Assembly (NCBI GenBank): GCA_016185425.1
Contig: JACPNQ010000023.1
Coordinates: 56,774 to 120,773, forward strand
From: Acidobacteriota bacterium
Lineage (GTDB): Bacteria > Acidobacteriota > Terriglobia > Bryobacterales > Bryobacteraceae
Direction: 5' to 3'
Length of the DNA: 64,000 nucleotides
Shown here: positions 29,782 to 38,788 of the stretch, in pieces
Numbering within the stretch: the first letter of the stretch is position 1
How the letters are laid out: every line of letters begins with the position of its first letter
Translations under genes and position numbers: made by a program
The notes under the pieces: generated by a model
The model's database searches: none
What the model saw: the letters and a program-made list of their open reading frames with translations, nothing else
Told to the model about the DNA's origin: nothing

Positions 29782-30279
29782 ATGATCGAACCGGCCCGGC
29801 AGCAAAGGATGGCTGCCATCGAACATGTCGTGTCGGAGTATACCGGACTGCTCTCCGCCGCGCACTTCACGCTCTTCGGCGCGGCGCCTTGGAAGATGCA
29901 TGCCGAAAAGGCGCTGCTGCTGCACTATCGCAACATCGACGACTTTCTTCTCTGCAGCGACCGCTCCGACCACATCGTCGCCGCCGACTACCTCGATGCC
30001 GAAACACCGCGCGGCTGGGACCTCCCCACCTGGCGCACCGAATGGCGCGGCTACATGCGCGATCACCTCGACCACCTCGGCTACTTCCGCCTCACTGAGT
30101 CCCGCTGGACCCCACACAAATGCGTACCCAAACTCGATAGCGAAGTGCGCACCGCCTGGAAGCAATTCTACGACGCCATCACCGATGGCGAATACCGCCG
30201 CGAATTCGTCCGCCAGGTCGAAGTCCGCCGCCGTGAGCTCGTGCCCTTCCACGTCCGCGTCGAACTGCTCTACGTGTAA
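29782..30279 (+). CDS. Protein of unknown function
   Basis: 165 residues, soluble, no signal peptide, rich in His, Trp and Tyr. I do not recognise the family. Notable segments are HAEKALLLHYRNIDDFL, 'DLPTWRTEWRGYMRDHLDHL' and 'ESRWTPHKCVPKL'; the spaced H, D and W residues could form a metal site, which is only a guess. It is divergent from xseB and overlaps the convergent Ldh-type gene by ten bases at its 3' end. Confidence 0.7.
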   Translation: MIEPARQQRMAAIEHVVSEYTGLLSAAHFTLFGAAPWKMHAEKALLLHYRNIDDFLLCSDRSDHIVAADYLDAETPRGWDLPTWRTEWRGYMRDHLDHLGYFRLTESRWTPHKCVPKLDSEVRTAWKQFYDAITDGEYRREFVRQVEVRRRELVPFHVRVELLYV

Positions 30280-31331
30280 GCGGGCGGTGCGACGCCAAAC
30301 TTCGCGGCCCAATCGATCAGCCGCTGCCACTCCCCCGGGCCCAGCGGTACACCGCTCTCCCGCCGCTGCTTCTCGAATCGCGCTTCCGGCTCGCCGGCAA
30401 TCAACACTTCATCGAAACCGGATCCGGGCGCCGCGCTGTGCAAGTAATCCGTCAATTTGTCCATGCGTCCCGCAAACTCCGCCGCGCCTACAAAGCGCGC
30501 CGGATCGATCGCCAGAAACGAATGGCTCACACCCATCGGCCGGTCTTTCACGCGCAGCCCGCCGACCTCCGTGCTCATCGCCCCGCCGCCGAGTATCGCG
30601 CACAGTATCTCCACCATCACCGCCAGCCCCGTGCCCTTGTATCCGCCGAGCGGCATGATCAGCCCGTGAAACGCCTCGTTCGTGCTCGTCGTCGGCCGGC
30701 CTTCCTTGTCCATCGCCCAGCCCGGCGGAATCTCCGCCTGCTTGTTGTGGTAGGCCTTGAAAATCCGATTCGCGGCCACCGTTGTCGTCGCCATATCGAG
30801 CAGCCAGCTCGTCTCCGGCGCGCCTGGCACCGACATGCAGATCGGATTCGTCCCCAGCCGTGGCTCCTTGGCCTGGAATGGCGGCACAATCGGTGACGCG
30901 TTGCAAAACGCGAACCCGATCAACCCTTCCGCGGAAATGCGCCGTCCCCAATACGCCGCTGCGCCGAAATGGTTCGCGTCCCGCGCCACCACGAACGCAA
31001 CGCCATGCTCGTTGGCCAGCCGGATCGCATGATCGCAGCAGATGGCGGAGGTCACCGCTCCCAGTCCGTTTGACGCGTTATACAACATCGTCGCGCCGCC
31101 CTCGCGCAGCACCGCGCCATCCTGAGCGCCATCGATTAGACCGCTCGAAAGCTGCTCCACGTAGTACGGCAGAAGCTGCATCCCGTGCGAGTCCACGCCG
31201 CGCAGGTTGCCGAAGATCAGGTTCGACGCAACCAGCGCGGCCCTCTGCCGCGCCACGCCCGCGCCCTCCAGAAGCTGCCGTGCGAAGTTCTCAAGCGCCG
31301 TGTGCTCTACGGTGAAGAAACCCTCAGCCAT
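30270..31331 (-). CDS. Ldh family NAD(P)-dependent malate/lactate/ureidoglycolate-type dehydrogenase
   Basis: 353 residues of the LDH2/MDH2 family (not the classical LDH fold). The signature is LIFGNLRGVDSHGMQLL, with the catalytic histidine in SHG near residue 43, and then 'TNPICMSVPGA' and 'PLGGYKGTGLAVMVEIL'. Members reduce 2-oxoacids such as malate, ureidoglycolate or 2,3-diketogulonate. An open frame runs upstream, but MAEGFFTVEHTALENFA at 31331 is the proper start; it overlaps the GAF gene by eight bases. It is the last gene of a five-gene operon with a sugar-binding protein. Confidence 0.9.
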   Translation of the reverse strand: MAEGFFTVEHTALENFARQLLEGAGVARQRAALVASNLIFGNLRGVDSHGMQLLPYYVEQLSSGLIDGAQDGAVLREGGATMLYNASNGLGAVTSAICCDHAIRLANEHGVAFVVARDANHFGAAAYWGRRISAEGLIGFAFCNASPIVPPFQAKEPRLGTNPICMSVPGAPETSWLLDMATTTVAANRIFKAYHNKQAEIPPGWAMDKEGRPTTSTNEAFHGLIMPLGGYKGTGLAVMVEILCAILGGGAMSTEVGGLRVKDRPMGVSHSFLAIDPARFVGAAEFAGRMDKLTDYLHSAAPGSGFDEVLIAGEPEARFEKQRRESGVPLGPGEWQRLIDWAAKFGVAPPAYT

Positions 31332-31770
31332 GCCGGGCCGCCAGGTCCGCGCCAATCGCAAGCAGCAGCGCCTGCTCTTCCTCCGTGAACGTCCGCTCCG
31401 TCCGGTTCGCAACGCCCAGCGCGCCGGCCGCCGCGCCGTCGCGCAACATTGGCACCACGATCGCGCCTTCCAACCCCGTCTGCCTCGCGCCCGGCCGCAC
31501 ATCCCCGCTCGTATCGGTTTGGATATTGCACGCCGTCACCGGCTGCGCACGCTCCACCGCCAACCCCGCCATCCCTTTTCCCACCGGCACCGTGCGCACC
31601 GTCTGCAAAACGAAGTCCGGAATGCCGCGGCTGGCCGCCTTCAAATGCAGCACGCCATCCGCCTCCAGTAAATGTATCGTGCCGCTATCGGCGCCGAAAT
31701 GAGCGATGGTCGCGGCCAGCGCCTCGTCGAGCGTCCCGGCCGCTTGAATGGATTCTGGAATCGATGTCAT
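31324..31770 (-). CDS. Stand-alone GAF domain protein
   Basis: 148 residues, nearly all one GAF domain: 'FGADSGTIHLLEADGVLHLK', 'VPVGKGMAGLAVERAQPV' and 'GAIVVPMLRDGAAAGALGVAN'. GAF domains bind small ligands or cyclic nucleotides. It lacks the cysteines of the free-methionine-sulfoxide reductase subgroup, so that activity is unlikely. The start shares one base with the stop of the substrate-binding protein (TAATG), and the end overlaps the dehydrogenase start. It may be the ligand sensor of this metabolic operon. Confidence 0.85.
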   Translation of the reverse strand: MTSIPESIQAAGTLDEALAATIAHFGADSGTIHLLEADGVLHLKAASRGIPDFVLQTVRTVPVGKGMAGLAVERAQPVTACNIQTDTSGDVRPGARQTGLEGAIVVPMLRDGAAAGALGVANRTERTFTEEEQALLLAIGADLAARHG

Positions 31771-32714
31771 TACTTCTTCACGTTCGGCGACAGCAGCCGC
31801 TGCACTTCCACCTTTTCGAGATCGGCCTTCGTGATCACCCGCGCGCTCAGGTCGATCCGCTTCGGCGGCGTCTGGCCGTTCAGCCTGTCCACCAGCGTCT
31901 TCACCGCGTCGTGGCCCATGCGAAATGGATCCTGCACCACCATCGCCGCGATCACTCCACCCTTCAAATCGTCCACCATGCCCTCGCTCGAATCGAACGC
32001 GACAAGCTGCACCTTTCCCCCGAGATTCCGCGACTTCAGCGCCAGCGACGCGCCGACGCTCGACGGTTCCGAGCTCGCGAAAATTCCATCCAGATCCGGG
32101 TGCGCCGTCAATATGTTCTCGGTCGCCGCCATCGCCTTCGAACGATCGGACTGCCCGAACTGGCTCGCTACGATCCGTATCCCGGGGAACTCGGACTTGA
32201 CCACGTCTTCAAACCCGCGTTCGCGGTCCATCGTCGACCCGCTGCCCGGCGCATGCATCACCATGCCCACCTTTCCGTTCCCGTTCAGCAGCCGCGCCAG
32301 CGCGCGCCCGGCCATCTGCCCGCCCTCGTAGTTGTTGGTGGCCAAAAAGCTCATGTAGTTTTCTGAGTCGAGGCCGGAGTCGAACACCGTCAACGGAATT
32401 CCCGCCTGCGCCGCGCGGTCTACCGCTCCCACCAGCGCTTTCCGCTCCGTTGGCGCCAGCGCAATGCCGTCTACGCGCCGCGAAATAAAGCTGTCGAGAA
32501 TCTGAATCTGCCGCGGATACTCCGTCTCGGCCGCGGCGCCGTTCCATTCGATCTGCACGCCGTACTCTTCCCCGGCCGCCATCGCGCCGGCCTGCACCGA
32601 CAGCCAGAACAGGTGCGACGTTGCCTTCGGCACAACTGCGATGACTTTCTTCGTATTCCTCTGGCAACCTGCGATGGCAAGGCAGGCCGCGAGAAGCGCG
32701 GTGGCGGTCCTCAT
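31770..32714 (-). CDS. Sugar-binding periplasmic lipoprotein (Peripla_BP_4 type), orphan
   Basis: 314 residues. A lipoprotein signal ends in LAIAGC (Cys17). The mature part is a type I periplasmic-binding fold: 'KKVIAVVPKATSHLFWLSVQ', 'ILDSFISRRVDGIALAPT', 'GIPLTVFDSGLDS' and 'DGIFASSEPSSVGASLAL'. It resembles ribose/rhamnose ABC-transporter binding proteins, but no permease or ATPase gene is near. It overlaps the SDR stop by four bases. It may serve a distant transporter or act as a sensor with the GAF protein. Confidence 0.88.
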   Translation of the reverse strand: MRTATALLAACLAIAGCQRNTKKVIAVVPKATSHLFWLSVQAGAMAAGEEYGVQIEWNGAAAETEYPRQIQILDSFISRRVDGIALAPTERKALVGAVDRAAQAGIPLTVFDSGLDSENYMSFLATNNYEGGQMAGRALARLLNGNGKVGMVMHAPGSGSTMDRERGFEDVVKSEFPGIRIVASQFGQSDRSKAMAATENILTAHPDLDGIFASSEPSSVGASLALKSRNLGGKVQLVAFDSSEGMVDDLKGGVIAAMVVQDPFRMGHDAVKTLVDRLNGQTPPKRIDLSARVITKADLEKVEVQRLLSPNVKK

Positions 32715-33466
32715 TGCGCGCACCACCCGCCGTCGATCAGCAGGTCTGTGCCGGTAATGTAGCCAGCGTCTTCGGAACAGATGTAGCGCACCAGTTTTCC
32801 AATCTCTTCCACTTTGCCCCACCGCCCCACCGGAATGCTCGCCAGAAACTTCGCGTTGGCCTCCGGATTGTCGATCAACTGCTGATTCATTTCCGTGGCG
32901 AACGGCCCGGGGCTGATGCCCACCACCGTCACGCCGTCGGCCGCCAGCTCAAGCGCCAGCGCACGCGTGAATCCCAGCAGCGCGGCCTTGCTCGTTGAGT
33001 ACGCCGTGCGCCCCGGCAGCGAGACGTGGCTCATGATGGATGTCATGTTGATGATGCGGCCGTAGCCCTTCCCTTTCATGTGCGGCACGAAGGCGCGGCA
33101 CAGCAGGAAAACGCTGGTGACGTTGGTATCGTTCACGCGCCTCCACTCTTCCAGCGTAAACTCGTGCACCGGCTTGCGGATGTTGATGCCGGCATTGTTG
33201 ATCAGAATATCGATGCCGCGAAACCGGCCCAGCACCTGCTCCCGAAGCCTCTCCACCGGCGCTTCATCGGAAACATCGGTCTTAAAACACGCGGCTTCCG
33301 AGCCCAGCGCTTCAATCTCTTTCGCCACTTGGGCCATCGCCGCTTCATCACGCGCGGCCAGCACGATGCGTACTCCTTCCGCGGCAAGGGCAAGTGCCAT
33401 GGCTTTACCGAGGCCTCGGCTGCCGCCGGTGATCACGGCGGTCTTTCCAGTTAAGAATTCACTCAT
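32711..33466 (-). CDS. Short-chain dehydrogenase/reductase (gluconate/3-oxoacyl reductase type)
   Basis: 251 residues, classical SDR. The cofactor motif is AVITGGSRGLGKAMALALA (TGxxxGxG). 'NNAG' follows at about residue 92, and the active site has Ser (MTSIMS) with YSTSK (Tyr-x-x-x-Lys) around residue 157. The absence of an acidic residue after strand 2 (VLAARDE) hints at NADP. The closest kinds by eye are gluconate 5-dehydrogenase-like enzymes, which would fit a sugar-acid pathway with the binding protein and the Ldh-type dehydrogenase downstream. Confidence 0.88.
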   Translation of the reverse strand: MSEFLTGKTAVITGGSRGLGKAMALALAAEGVRIVLAARDEAAMAQVAKEIEALGSEAACFKTDVSDEAPVERLREQVLGRFRGIDILINNAGINIRKPVHEFTLEEWRRVNDTNVTSVFLLCRAFVPHMKGKGYGRIINMTSIMSHVSLPGRTAYSTSKAALLGFTRALALELAADGVTVVGISPGPFATEMNQQLIDNPEANAKFLASIPVGRWGKVEEIGKLVRYICSEDAGYITGTDLLIDGGWCAQ

Positions 33467-33477
33467 AGGTTGGTTGA

Positions 33478-33930
33478 TTAACGGTTCGTTTGGCGGGACT
33501 GGCGTAACGCGGCCAGTATCGCGTCGGCGGACTGCCGCGGGCGATCGACGTTTTCGAGCGTAACGTTACCGGACTCGCCCAGGGCTTCGACCGATAAATC
33601 GCCGACCCCAACCAGCCGCTGCCCGAACGTCTGCGTCATGCTCACATCGCGAACTTTATCGAGCATGATGTTCCGCTGCGTCTTGCTGACCAGCCCGTCC
33701 TCGTAGCGCAGAATCCCGTCGTGCAGCGTCAGCCGCCGCGCGTTCAGCCGCACATGCTTCATCGACGCCCAAAGGTCGATCGCAAGCGGCAGCGCGATCA
33801 ATGCCCACAGTTCAACGGGCTGGAAGCCGCGGGACTGTATAAACAGCACCACGCCAACCAACAGCACTACGCTGAGTGCGTACCAGAGAACGATGCCCTT
33901 GATCGATGGGCGGATAACGAGGTCGGCCAT
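33478..33930 (-). CDS. Bacterial PH-domain membrane protein (bPH2, YdbS-like)
   Basis: 150 residues. Two helices (about 13-32 and 39-55) are followed by a bPH2 domain: 'NARRLTLHDGILRYEDGLVS', then 'RNIMLDKVRDVSMTQTFGQR' and 'VGVGDLSVEAL'. Such proteins sit in the inner membrane; their role is poorly known. The gene ends 11 bases before the SDR gene and is probably the first of that operon. Confidence 0.85.
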   Translation of the reverse strand: MADLVIRPSIKGIVLWYALSVVLLVGVVLFIQSRGFQPVELWALIALPLAIDLWASMKHVRLNARRLTLHDGILRYEDGLVSKTQRNIMLDKVRDVSMTQTFGQRLVGVGDLSVEALGESGNVTLENVDRPRQSADAILAALRQSRQTNR

Positions 33931-34012
33931 AATTTTATTCTGACGGAAACGGCGAAGCGATTACGCGTATTGTATAGCAGGCCCCTGCCCTATTATGAAC
34001 ATTGGAGGTTCT

Positions 34013-35122
34013 ATGCAGCATCGAATGACCCGGCTTGGAGTGACCTTGGCGCTTGCCGCCCCGTTGATGTTTGCCGATTTCCGGTACGACCAAAGCTCCC
34101 GGATGACCGGCGGCGCCATGATGAGCATGATGCAACTGGCCGCGCGCTTCGGAAAGAACGTCGCGCAGCCGGCGAATTCCACAGTCGCCGTCAAGGGAAA
34201 CCTGATGGTGATGAATCACGGCAAGACGGCCACCATCTACGACCTCGACAAGGAGACCATCACCGAGGTCAACTTCGAGAAGAAGGAGTACTCGGTAACG
34301 ACATTCGCCGAAATGAAGGCCTTCCTCGAAAAGACCGTCATGAAGACCGGCTCGGGCGAAACGTCGATCGACATCGATGTGAAGGACACCGGAAAAGAGG
34401 AAGTCATTGGCGGAATGAAAGCCAAGGAATTTCTCATGGCGATGAAGGTGGAAGGTACGAATCCGCAGAACGGCCAGAAGGCCGAGTTCAACATGGAAAT
34501 GAGCAGTTGGATCGCGCCAAAACTCCCCGGCTATGACGAAATGGCGGACTTCCACAAGCGCATGGCGCAGAAGATGGACCTCGCCGGCATGTTCGGCGGC
34601 ACGGGTGTCGCTGGCATGGGTCGCGGCATGGCGGCGGCGGCCAAAAAGATGGCCGAGATGGACGGCATACCCGTCATGCAGATCGTCCGGATGATTCCCA
34701 CCGATCCCGAACAGCTCAAGGCTATGGAACAGCAACAGCAGGCGGCGCAGGCGCAGCAGGGCCAACAGCCGCAGATGCCAAATGCCGGCCAGGTAGCGGG
34801 CCAGACGGCCGGTCAGGCCGCGACTAGCGCCGTCGCCGGACGGCTCGGCCGCTTCGGCGGGCTAGGCGCCGGCGGTCTCGGCGGTGGGCTGGGTGGCCTC
34901 CGCAAGAAGAAGGAAGAAGCCGCGCCCCCGCTTCCCCCTCCCGCCCCCACGCCGGTTGCCGATGCAGCAGCCGCCAGCGGCGTCAAGGGATCCTTCACGT
35001 CGGAAGTGTCGATGATGGAGATGACGATGGAATCGAAAAACTTCTCGAACTCCGGCGTCGAAGACTCCATGTTCGCCGTCCCCGGCGGATTCAAGCTCGT
35101 CAAGGGCTCCATGCAAAGGTAA
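34013..35122 (+). CDS. Secreted Met/Gln/Gly-rich protein, unknown function
   Basis: 369 residues with a signal peptide (RLGVTLALAAPLMFA). The ordered part (to about residue 225) reads like a DUF4412-type lipoprotein-related beta domain ('TVAVKGNLMVMNHGKTATIY', 'YDLDKETITEVNFEKKEYSV'). A Gln-rich run (QQQQQAAQAQQGQQPQ) and a Gly-rich stretch (RFGGLGAGGLGGGLGG) follow, and then a proline-rich segment. The start is decided by GGAGG five bases before the ATG at 34013, against an ATG 18 bases upstream. The family was not identified with confidence. Confidence 0.75.
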   Translation: MQHRMTRLGVTLALAAPLMFADFRYDQSSRMTGGAMMSMMQLAARFGKNVAQPANSTVAVKGNLMVMNHGKTATIYDLDKETITEVNFEKKEYSVTTFAEMKAFLEKTVMKTGSGETSIDIDVKDTGKEEVIGGMKAKEFLMAMKVEGTNPQNGQKAEFNMEMSSWIAPKLPGYDEMADFHKRMAQKMDLAGMFGGTGVAGMGRGMAAAAKKMAEMDGIPVMQIVRMIPTDPEQLKAMEQQQQAAQAQQGQQPQMPNAGQVAGQTAGQAATSAVAGRLGRFGGLGAGGLGGGLGGLRKKKEEAAPPLPPPAPTPVADAAAASGVKGSFTSEVSMMEMTMESKNFSNSGVEDSMFAVPGGFKLVKGSMQR

Positions 35123-35138
35123 ACAGCAACGACGAGCG

Positions 35139-35288
35139 TTACCTGGGGAAACCTTCGTCGTCGTAGAGATCCTTGTCCGTCAGAATCGGTCCGATAACAG
35201 GAAGGCTCCGCAGCTTTTCAAGCGCACGCTCCGCTTGCTCACGCATCTCGCGGAGCGTCGCGCCGGTTTCGATTCGCTCCGCACCCAT
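35139..35288 (-). CDS. 49-residue antitoxin-like protein
   Basis: Translates as MGAERIETGATLREMREQAE, an amphipathic helix (to about residue 30), and a tail ending LYDDEGFPR. A C-terminal 'YD-[ED]-x-G-[FL]-P' peptide is common in small VapB/antitoxin-like proteins of Acidobacteria and Cyanobacteria. AGGA lies just before the ATG. It begins 21 bases after the D-aminoacylase stop on the same strand, so it is probably cotranscribed. No toxin gene follows; the next bases hold the end of the convergent secreted protein. Confidence 0.55.
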   Translation of the reverse strand: MGAERIETGATLREMREQAERALEKLRSLPVIGPILTDKDLYDDEGFPR

Positions 35289-35309
35289 TTCCTACTTGTA
35301 TCATGACCG

Positions 35310-36740
35310 CTAAACCGTGACCTTGCTCAACACCGGCTGCCCCGGGAAAACTCCCTCCACCAGCTTCTCGTTCTCCACCACCGCCGTGCCGTTCACCAGT
35401 ACATGCGTAATCCCCTCGGAGTACTGCGCCGGATTCTGATACGTCGCCTTGTCCCGCACTCGCGCCGGATCGAACACCACAATATCCGCAAACGCACCCG
35501 CGCTAATCCTCCCGCGCCGCCGCATCTCCGGCACAAACTTCTCCAGCCGCGCCGCCGGAAGATAACTCATCTTACGAATCGCATCCATCAACGACAGCAC
35601 TTTCCGCTCGCGCACATAGAGCGCTAATACGCGCGCATAGGAGCCCGCCGCCCGCGGATGCCCCTTTCCTTTGTCGATCCATCCATCGCTCGCGACGATT
35701 ACGTCCGGCGCCGCCATCGCCTGGTCGATATCCTGATCGCGCATCGAGAACGTAATCACCGTCGCGCCTTCTTTCCGGTACTTCTTAAACGTCTCCTCGT
35801 TCAACCGCTCGCCCGTCTCGACGAGCATAATGTCCTTGTAGTCCATATCCAGGTGCTCGCGAAAACCCGGATTGAAAATCGCCGACTCCAGCCGCGTCAT
35901 CCCCGCAATGTACGGATACGCCTCGTAACTGATATCCACGCCCCGCGCCTTCGCACCGCGCACGATCGAAAGCCCAAGCTCAAACGCCTGCCCAGAGCTC
36001 GAGTTCAAATGCACAACATGAACCGCCGCGCCCGTTACCGCGGCGTCCGTGATCACCTCCTGCAACGCATCCACAACGCCCGGATCTTTCCTCCCCGCTC
36101 CGCGCATATGAACAAAAACAGGCACCTTCGCCTGCGCCGCCACTTTGAACACATCGAGGATCTCCGCGCGGCTCGCGAACGGCGTGTAGGCGATACCCAT
36201 CCCAATGCCGGCGCCGCCCTCCCGCAATCCCTCGCGAATCAATTCGAGCGTGCGAATCTGTTCCGGGTCGGTCGCCGCGCGCGTCGCCGCCGGTCCAGCC
36301 GGCAGCCAGTCGCTCGTGTCGTTTGTCGCCGCCATCCGCGCCGGAACATGCCCCGCCGACGCGCCGTAATGAATCAACGCCTTGCCCCGCCGCGCCTCCA
36401 CCCACTGCTTCACCGGTGAAACGCCAATCTCCAACTCCAGCGCCGTCGTCACACCATCACGCGCCTTGTAGCGGTAGTTTTCATCGGACTGCCCGTGAGA
36501 GTGCAGATCGATGAAACCCGGACAAACCACCTGGTTCCTCGCGTCGATAATCCGCTTCGCCCGCAGCGGCTTCGCGCTTAGCGTGGTTACAACACCGTTC
36601 GCAATGCCCACGGAGCGAATGGCGTCCAGGCCGGAGGCAGGGTCGATGACCCGGCCGTCGTTAATGGCCGTGTCGAGATTCGATTGCGCAAGAACGGCGG
36701 GTGACAACGCGGCAATAAAGCGGCGGCGGTTGAGTGGCAT
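35310..36740 (-). CDS. Exported D-aminoacylase / N-acyl-D-amino-acid deacylase family amidohydrolase
   Basis: 476 residues. The N-terminus PLNRRRFIAALSPAVLA is a Tat-type signal. The amidohydrolase metal motif is FIDLHSHGQSD (HxH, about residue 79), and further metal ligands fit 'ALIHYGASAGH', 'VHMRGAGRK' and 'VHVVHLNSSSG'. The end 'GRISAGAFADIVVFDPARV' is the usual composite-domain finish. It would release D-amino acids from N-acyl derivatives, or cleave related amides, in the periplasm. The next upstream gene is an exported M28 peptidase, so both may digest peptides or wall fragments. Confidence 0.88.
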   Translation of the reverse strand: MPLNRRRFIAALSPAVLAQSNLDTAINDGRVIDPASGLDAIRSVGIANGVVTTLSAKPLRAKRIIDARNQVVCPGFIDLHSHGQSDENYRYKARDGVTTALELEIGVSPVKQWVEARRGKALIHYGASAGHVPARMAATNDTSDWLPAGPAATRAATDPEQIRTLELIREGLREGGAGIGMGIAYTPFASRAEILDVFKVAAQAKVPVFVHMRGAGRKDPGVVDALQEVITDAAVTGAAVHVVHLNSSSGQAFELGLSIVRGAKARGVDISYEAYPYIAGMTRLESAIFNPGFREHLDMDYKDIMLVETGERLNEETFKKYRKEGATVITFSMRDQDIDQAMAAPDVIVASDGWIDKGKGHPRAAGSYARVLALYVRERKVLSLMDAIRKMSYLPAARLEKFVPEMRRRGRISAGAFADIVVFDPARVRDKATYQNPAQYSEGITHVLVNGTAVVENEKLVEGVFPGQPVLSKVTV

Positions 36741-36747
36741 TCGTTGA

Positions 36748-38784
36748 TTATCCCTCCCGCAACAACTTCACCGCCTGACCCAAAGCCACATTGAACCGAT
36801 CCAACACCGCGGCCAACTCCCGCGCCTGCCCCACGGCCTCGTCGTACTTACCCAGCTCCAGCGCTTCCCGCACACCGGGCAGTGTCTTTGCCCCGTAGCC
36901 TGTGTATTGCCCCGGCGCCGTCAGCGCATGCTTGTACCATGGCCGCCCCGGCAGCCCCGCCGGCAACTGCAACGCCCGCTCGGTCTGATACACCGCCCTC
37001 GCGGCGGCGGTGGAGCACTTGCAAACGGGGTAGGCCTTTTCAAACGCCGCCGCCAACTCCCCCATCTTCGACAACGCCGCATCCATCGCCGGCAGCGGCA
37101 CATTCGCATCCGCCGCCAACTTACTAACTTCCTTCCAGTACTCCCTGATCGCACTTACTAACCGCGTAAATTCAAACGGAGGCACCGGCGCCTCGCTCAT
37201 CCGCGCCATCGCGACAGCCATATAACCGGCCAGCGCCTTTCCGCTCCCGAATGTTCCATCGGAAAACCGCTTGTACCAGGCCATCGAGTCGAAAATCGAA
37301 TGATAAATCCCGCCGTTATCCTCCCCCGAAATGCCTAAGTTCGCCGACGCAATCCCCGCGTGATGCATAAACCCCACATAGTCCGACCCCGACCCCAACG
37401 CACCCATCTTCCAATCCGCCTGCCGCCGCACGTCCACGTCCCGCGCCACTTCCTCCAGAAACACGGATAACGACGGCGACGCCCCGCCCGATAAACGTCC
37501 CTTCCCGTTCATATCGCTGTTGAAGTAAACGACGGCCTTCTCCCGCAGCTCGTCCAGGTGCTTCTCCACCCACTCCGTCGACCCCACCAGCCCAAACTCC
37601 TCCGCATCCCACAACGCGAACACCAGCGTCCGCTTCGGCCGCCAGCCCGCCTTCACCGCCGCGCCCACCGTCCGCGCGGCTTCCAGCAGCGCCGCCGCCC
37701 CGCTCACCGGATCGTGCGCTCCGTTTACCCACGCATCGTGATGATTCCCATAAATCACCCACTGGTCTGGATACTCCGAGCCGCGAATCGTCGCGATCAC
37801 GTCATGCACCGGCCGGTTCGCGTTGTCGAACGACACCTTCACGCGCACCTTGCCCGGACCCGGTCCAAACCGGTAGGCCACCGGCAACCCGCCCTTCCAC
37901 GCCTCCGGCACATCGGCGCCGCCCAACGCCGCCAGCAGCGGCTTCGCGTCGCCATACGAAATCGGCAGCACCGGAATCTGCGTCAGCGTCTTCGCCTCGG
38001 ACATCGCCAGACGCTTCGCGCCCTTCACCGATGCCCAGCCCGGCGTCAGCGGATCGCCAACGTAAATCGACATATCCATCACGGAACCGCGCTGCACGCC
38101 CTGCTCGCAGCGGAACGGCCCGTCCGGATACACCGCGCCCCTGGTGAATCCGTCCTCTTTCGGATCGGAATAGATAAGGCACGCGATCGCGCCGTGCTCC
38201 GCGGCGGCCTTCGGCTTCACACCCCGCCAACTCATCCCGTACCGCGCCAGCACAACTTTGCCGCGAACGTCGATCCCGCGTTCCCGCAGAACTTTATAAT
38301 CGTCCGGAACTCCATAATTGACGTAAACCAGCTCACCGGTAACGTCGCCCGCCGCCGAATAGGCGTTGTAGGTCGGTAACTGATTCTTGTCTCGAGAGTC
38401 CGGATCTTCGGCAAAATTCGGCTCCGACAATCGTAACTTACACGACACTGGACCGGACAACTCCACCAGCCGCTCCTTCGGATACGGCAGAAAGACATCG
38501 AACGTCTCGATATGCGCCGGGAATCCGAACTTCTTAAACAGCCCCAGCGCATAGTGCGCGACGCCGTTTCCAGCCGCCGAACCGGCATGATGCGGCTCGG
38601 CAGCCATCCGCTTCATGTATGCCTCGATCCGCAATGGATCCGGCGTGCCGCGCAATTGCGATTCCAGCGCCTTTTGACGCTCCCACGCCGCCCCCCGGAA
38701 ACCTCGCGCCGGCGCGGTGCCGGCCTGCAAGCCATTCGCTCCCAGCGCCATCGCGCCGGCCAGAAAACTCCGCCTCCGCGTCAT
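36748..38784 (-). CDS. Exported M28 family metallopeptidase (glutamate carboxypeptidase II-like)
   Basis: 678 residues with a Tat-type N-terminus (MTRRRSFLAGAMALGA). A protease-associated (PA) domain lies in the first half ('VYVNYGVPDDYKVL', 'GKVVLARYG'). The peptidase has the metal ligands in order: 'GNHHDAWVNGAHDP' (His, Asp), 'WDAEEFGLVGSTEW' (catalytic Glu and metal Glu), 'NSDMNGKGRL' and 'MHHAGIAS'. A C-terminal transferrin-receptor-like dimerisation domain follows. The architecture equals NAALADase-type peptidases, which trim C-terminal Glu/Asp from peptides. All expected metal residues are present. Confidence 0.93.
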   Translation of the reverse strand: MTRRRSFLAGAMALGANGLQAGTAPARGFRGAAWERQKALESQLRGTPDPLRIEAYMKRMAAEPHHAGSAAGNGVAHYALGLFKKFGFPAHIETFDVFLPYPKERLVELSGPVSCKLRLSEPNFAEDPDSRDKNQLPTYNAYSAAGDVTGELVYVNYGVPDDYKVLRERGIDVRGKVVLARYGMSWRGVKPKAAAEHGAIACLIYSDPKEDGFTRGAVYPDGPFRCEQGVQRGSVMDMSIYVGDPLTPGWASVKGAKRLAMSEAKTLTQIPVLPISYGDAKPLLAALGGADVPEAWKGGLPVAYRFGPGPGKVRVKVSFDNANRPVHDVIATIRGSEYPDQWVIYGNHHDAWVNGAHDPVSGAAALLEAARTVGAAVKAGWRPKRTLVFALWDAEEFGLVGSTEWVEKHLDELREKAVVYFNSDMNGKGRLSGGASPSLSVFLEEVARDVDVRRQADWKMGALGSGSDYVGFMHHAGIASANLGISGEDNGGIYHSIFDSMAWYKRFSDGTFGSGKALAGYMAVAMARMSEAPVPPFEFTRLVSAIREYWKEVSKLAADANVPLPAMDAALSKMGELAAAFEKAYPVCKCSTAAARAVYQTERALQLPAGLPGRPWYKHALTAPGQYTGYGAKTLPGVREALELGKYDEAVGQARELAAVLDRFNVALGQAVKLLREG

Positions 38785-38788
38785 CCCG

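Noticed and set aside
34736..34790. CAG/CAA-rich run as a simple-sequence repeat
   Set aside because: It encodes a Gln-rich stretch in the secreted protein and is irregular; there is no sign of a phase-variable tract.
37558..38379. 273-codon open frame on + within the M28 peptidase gene
   Set aside because: Antisense to a peptidase with all metal ligands.
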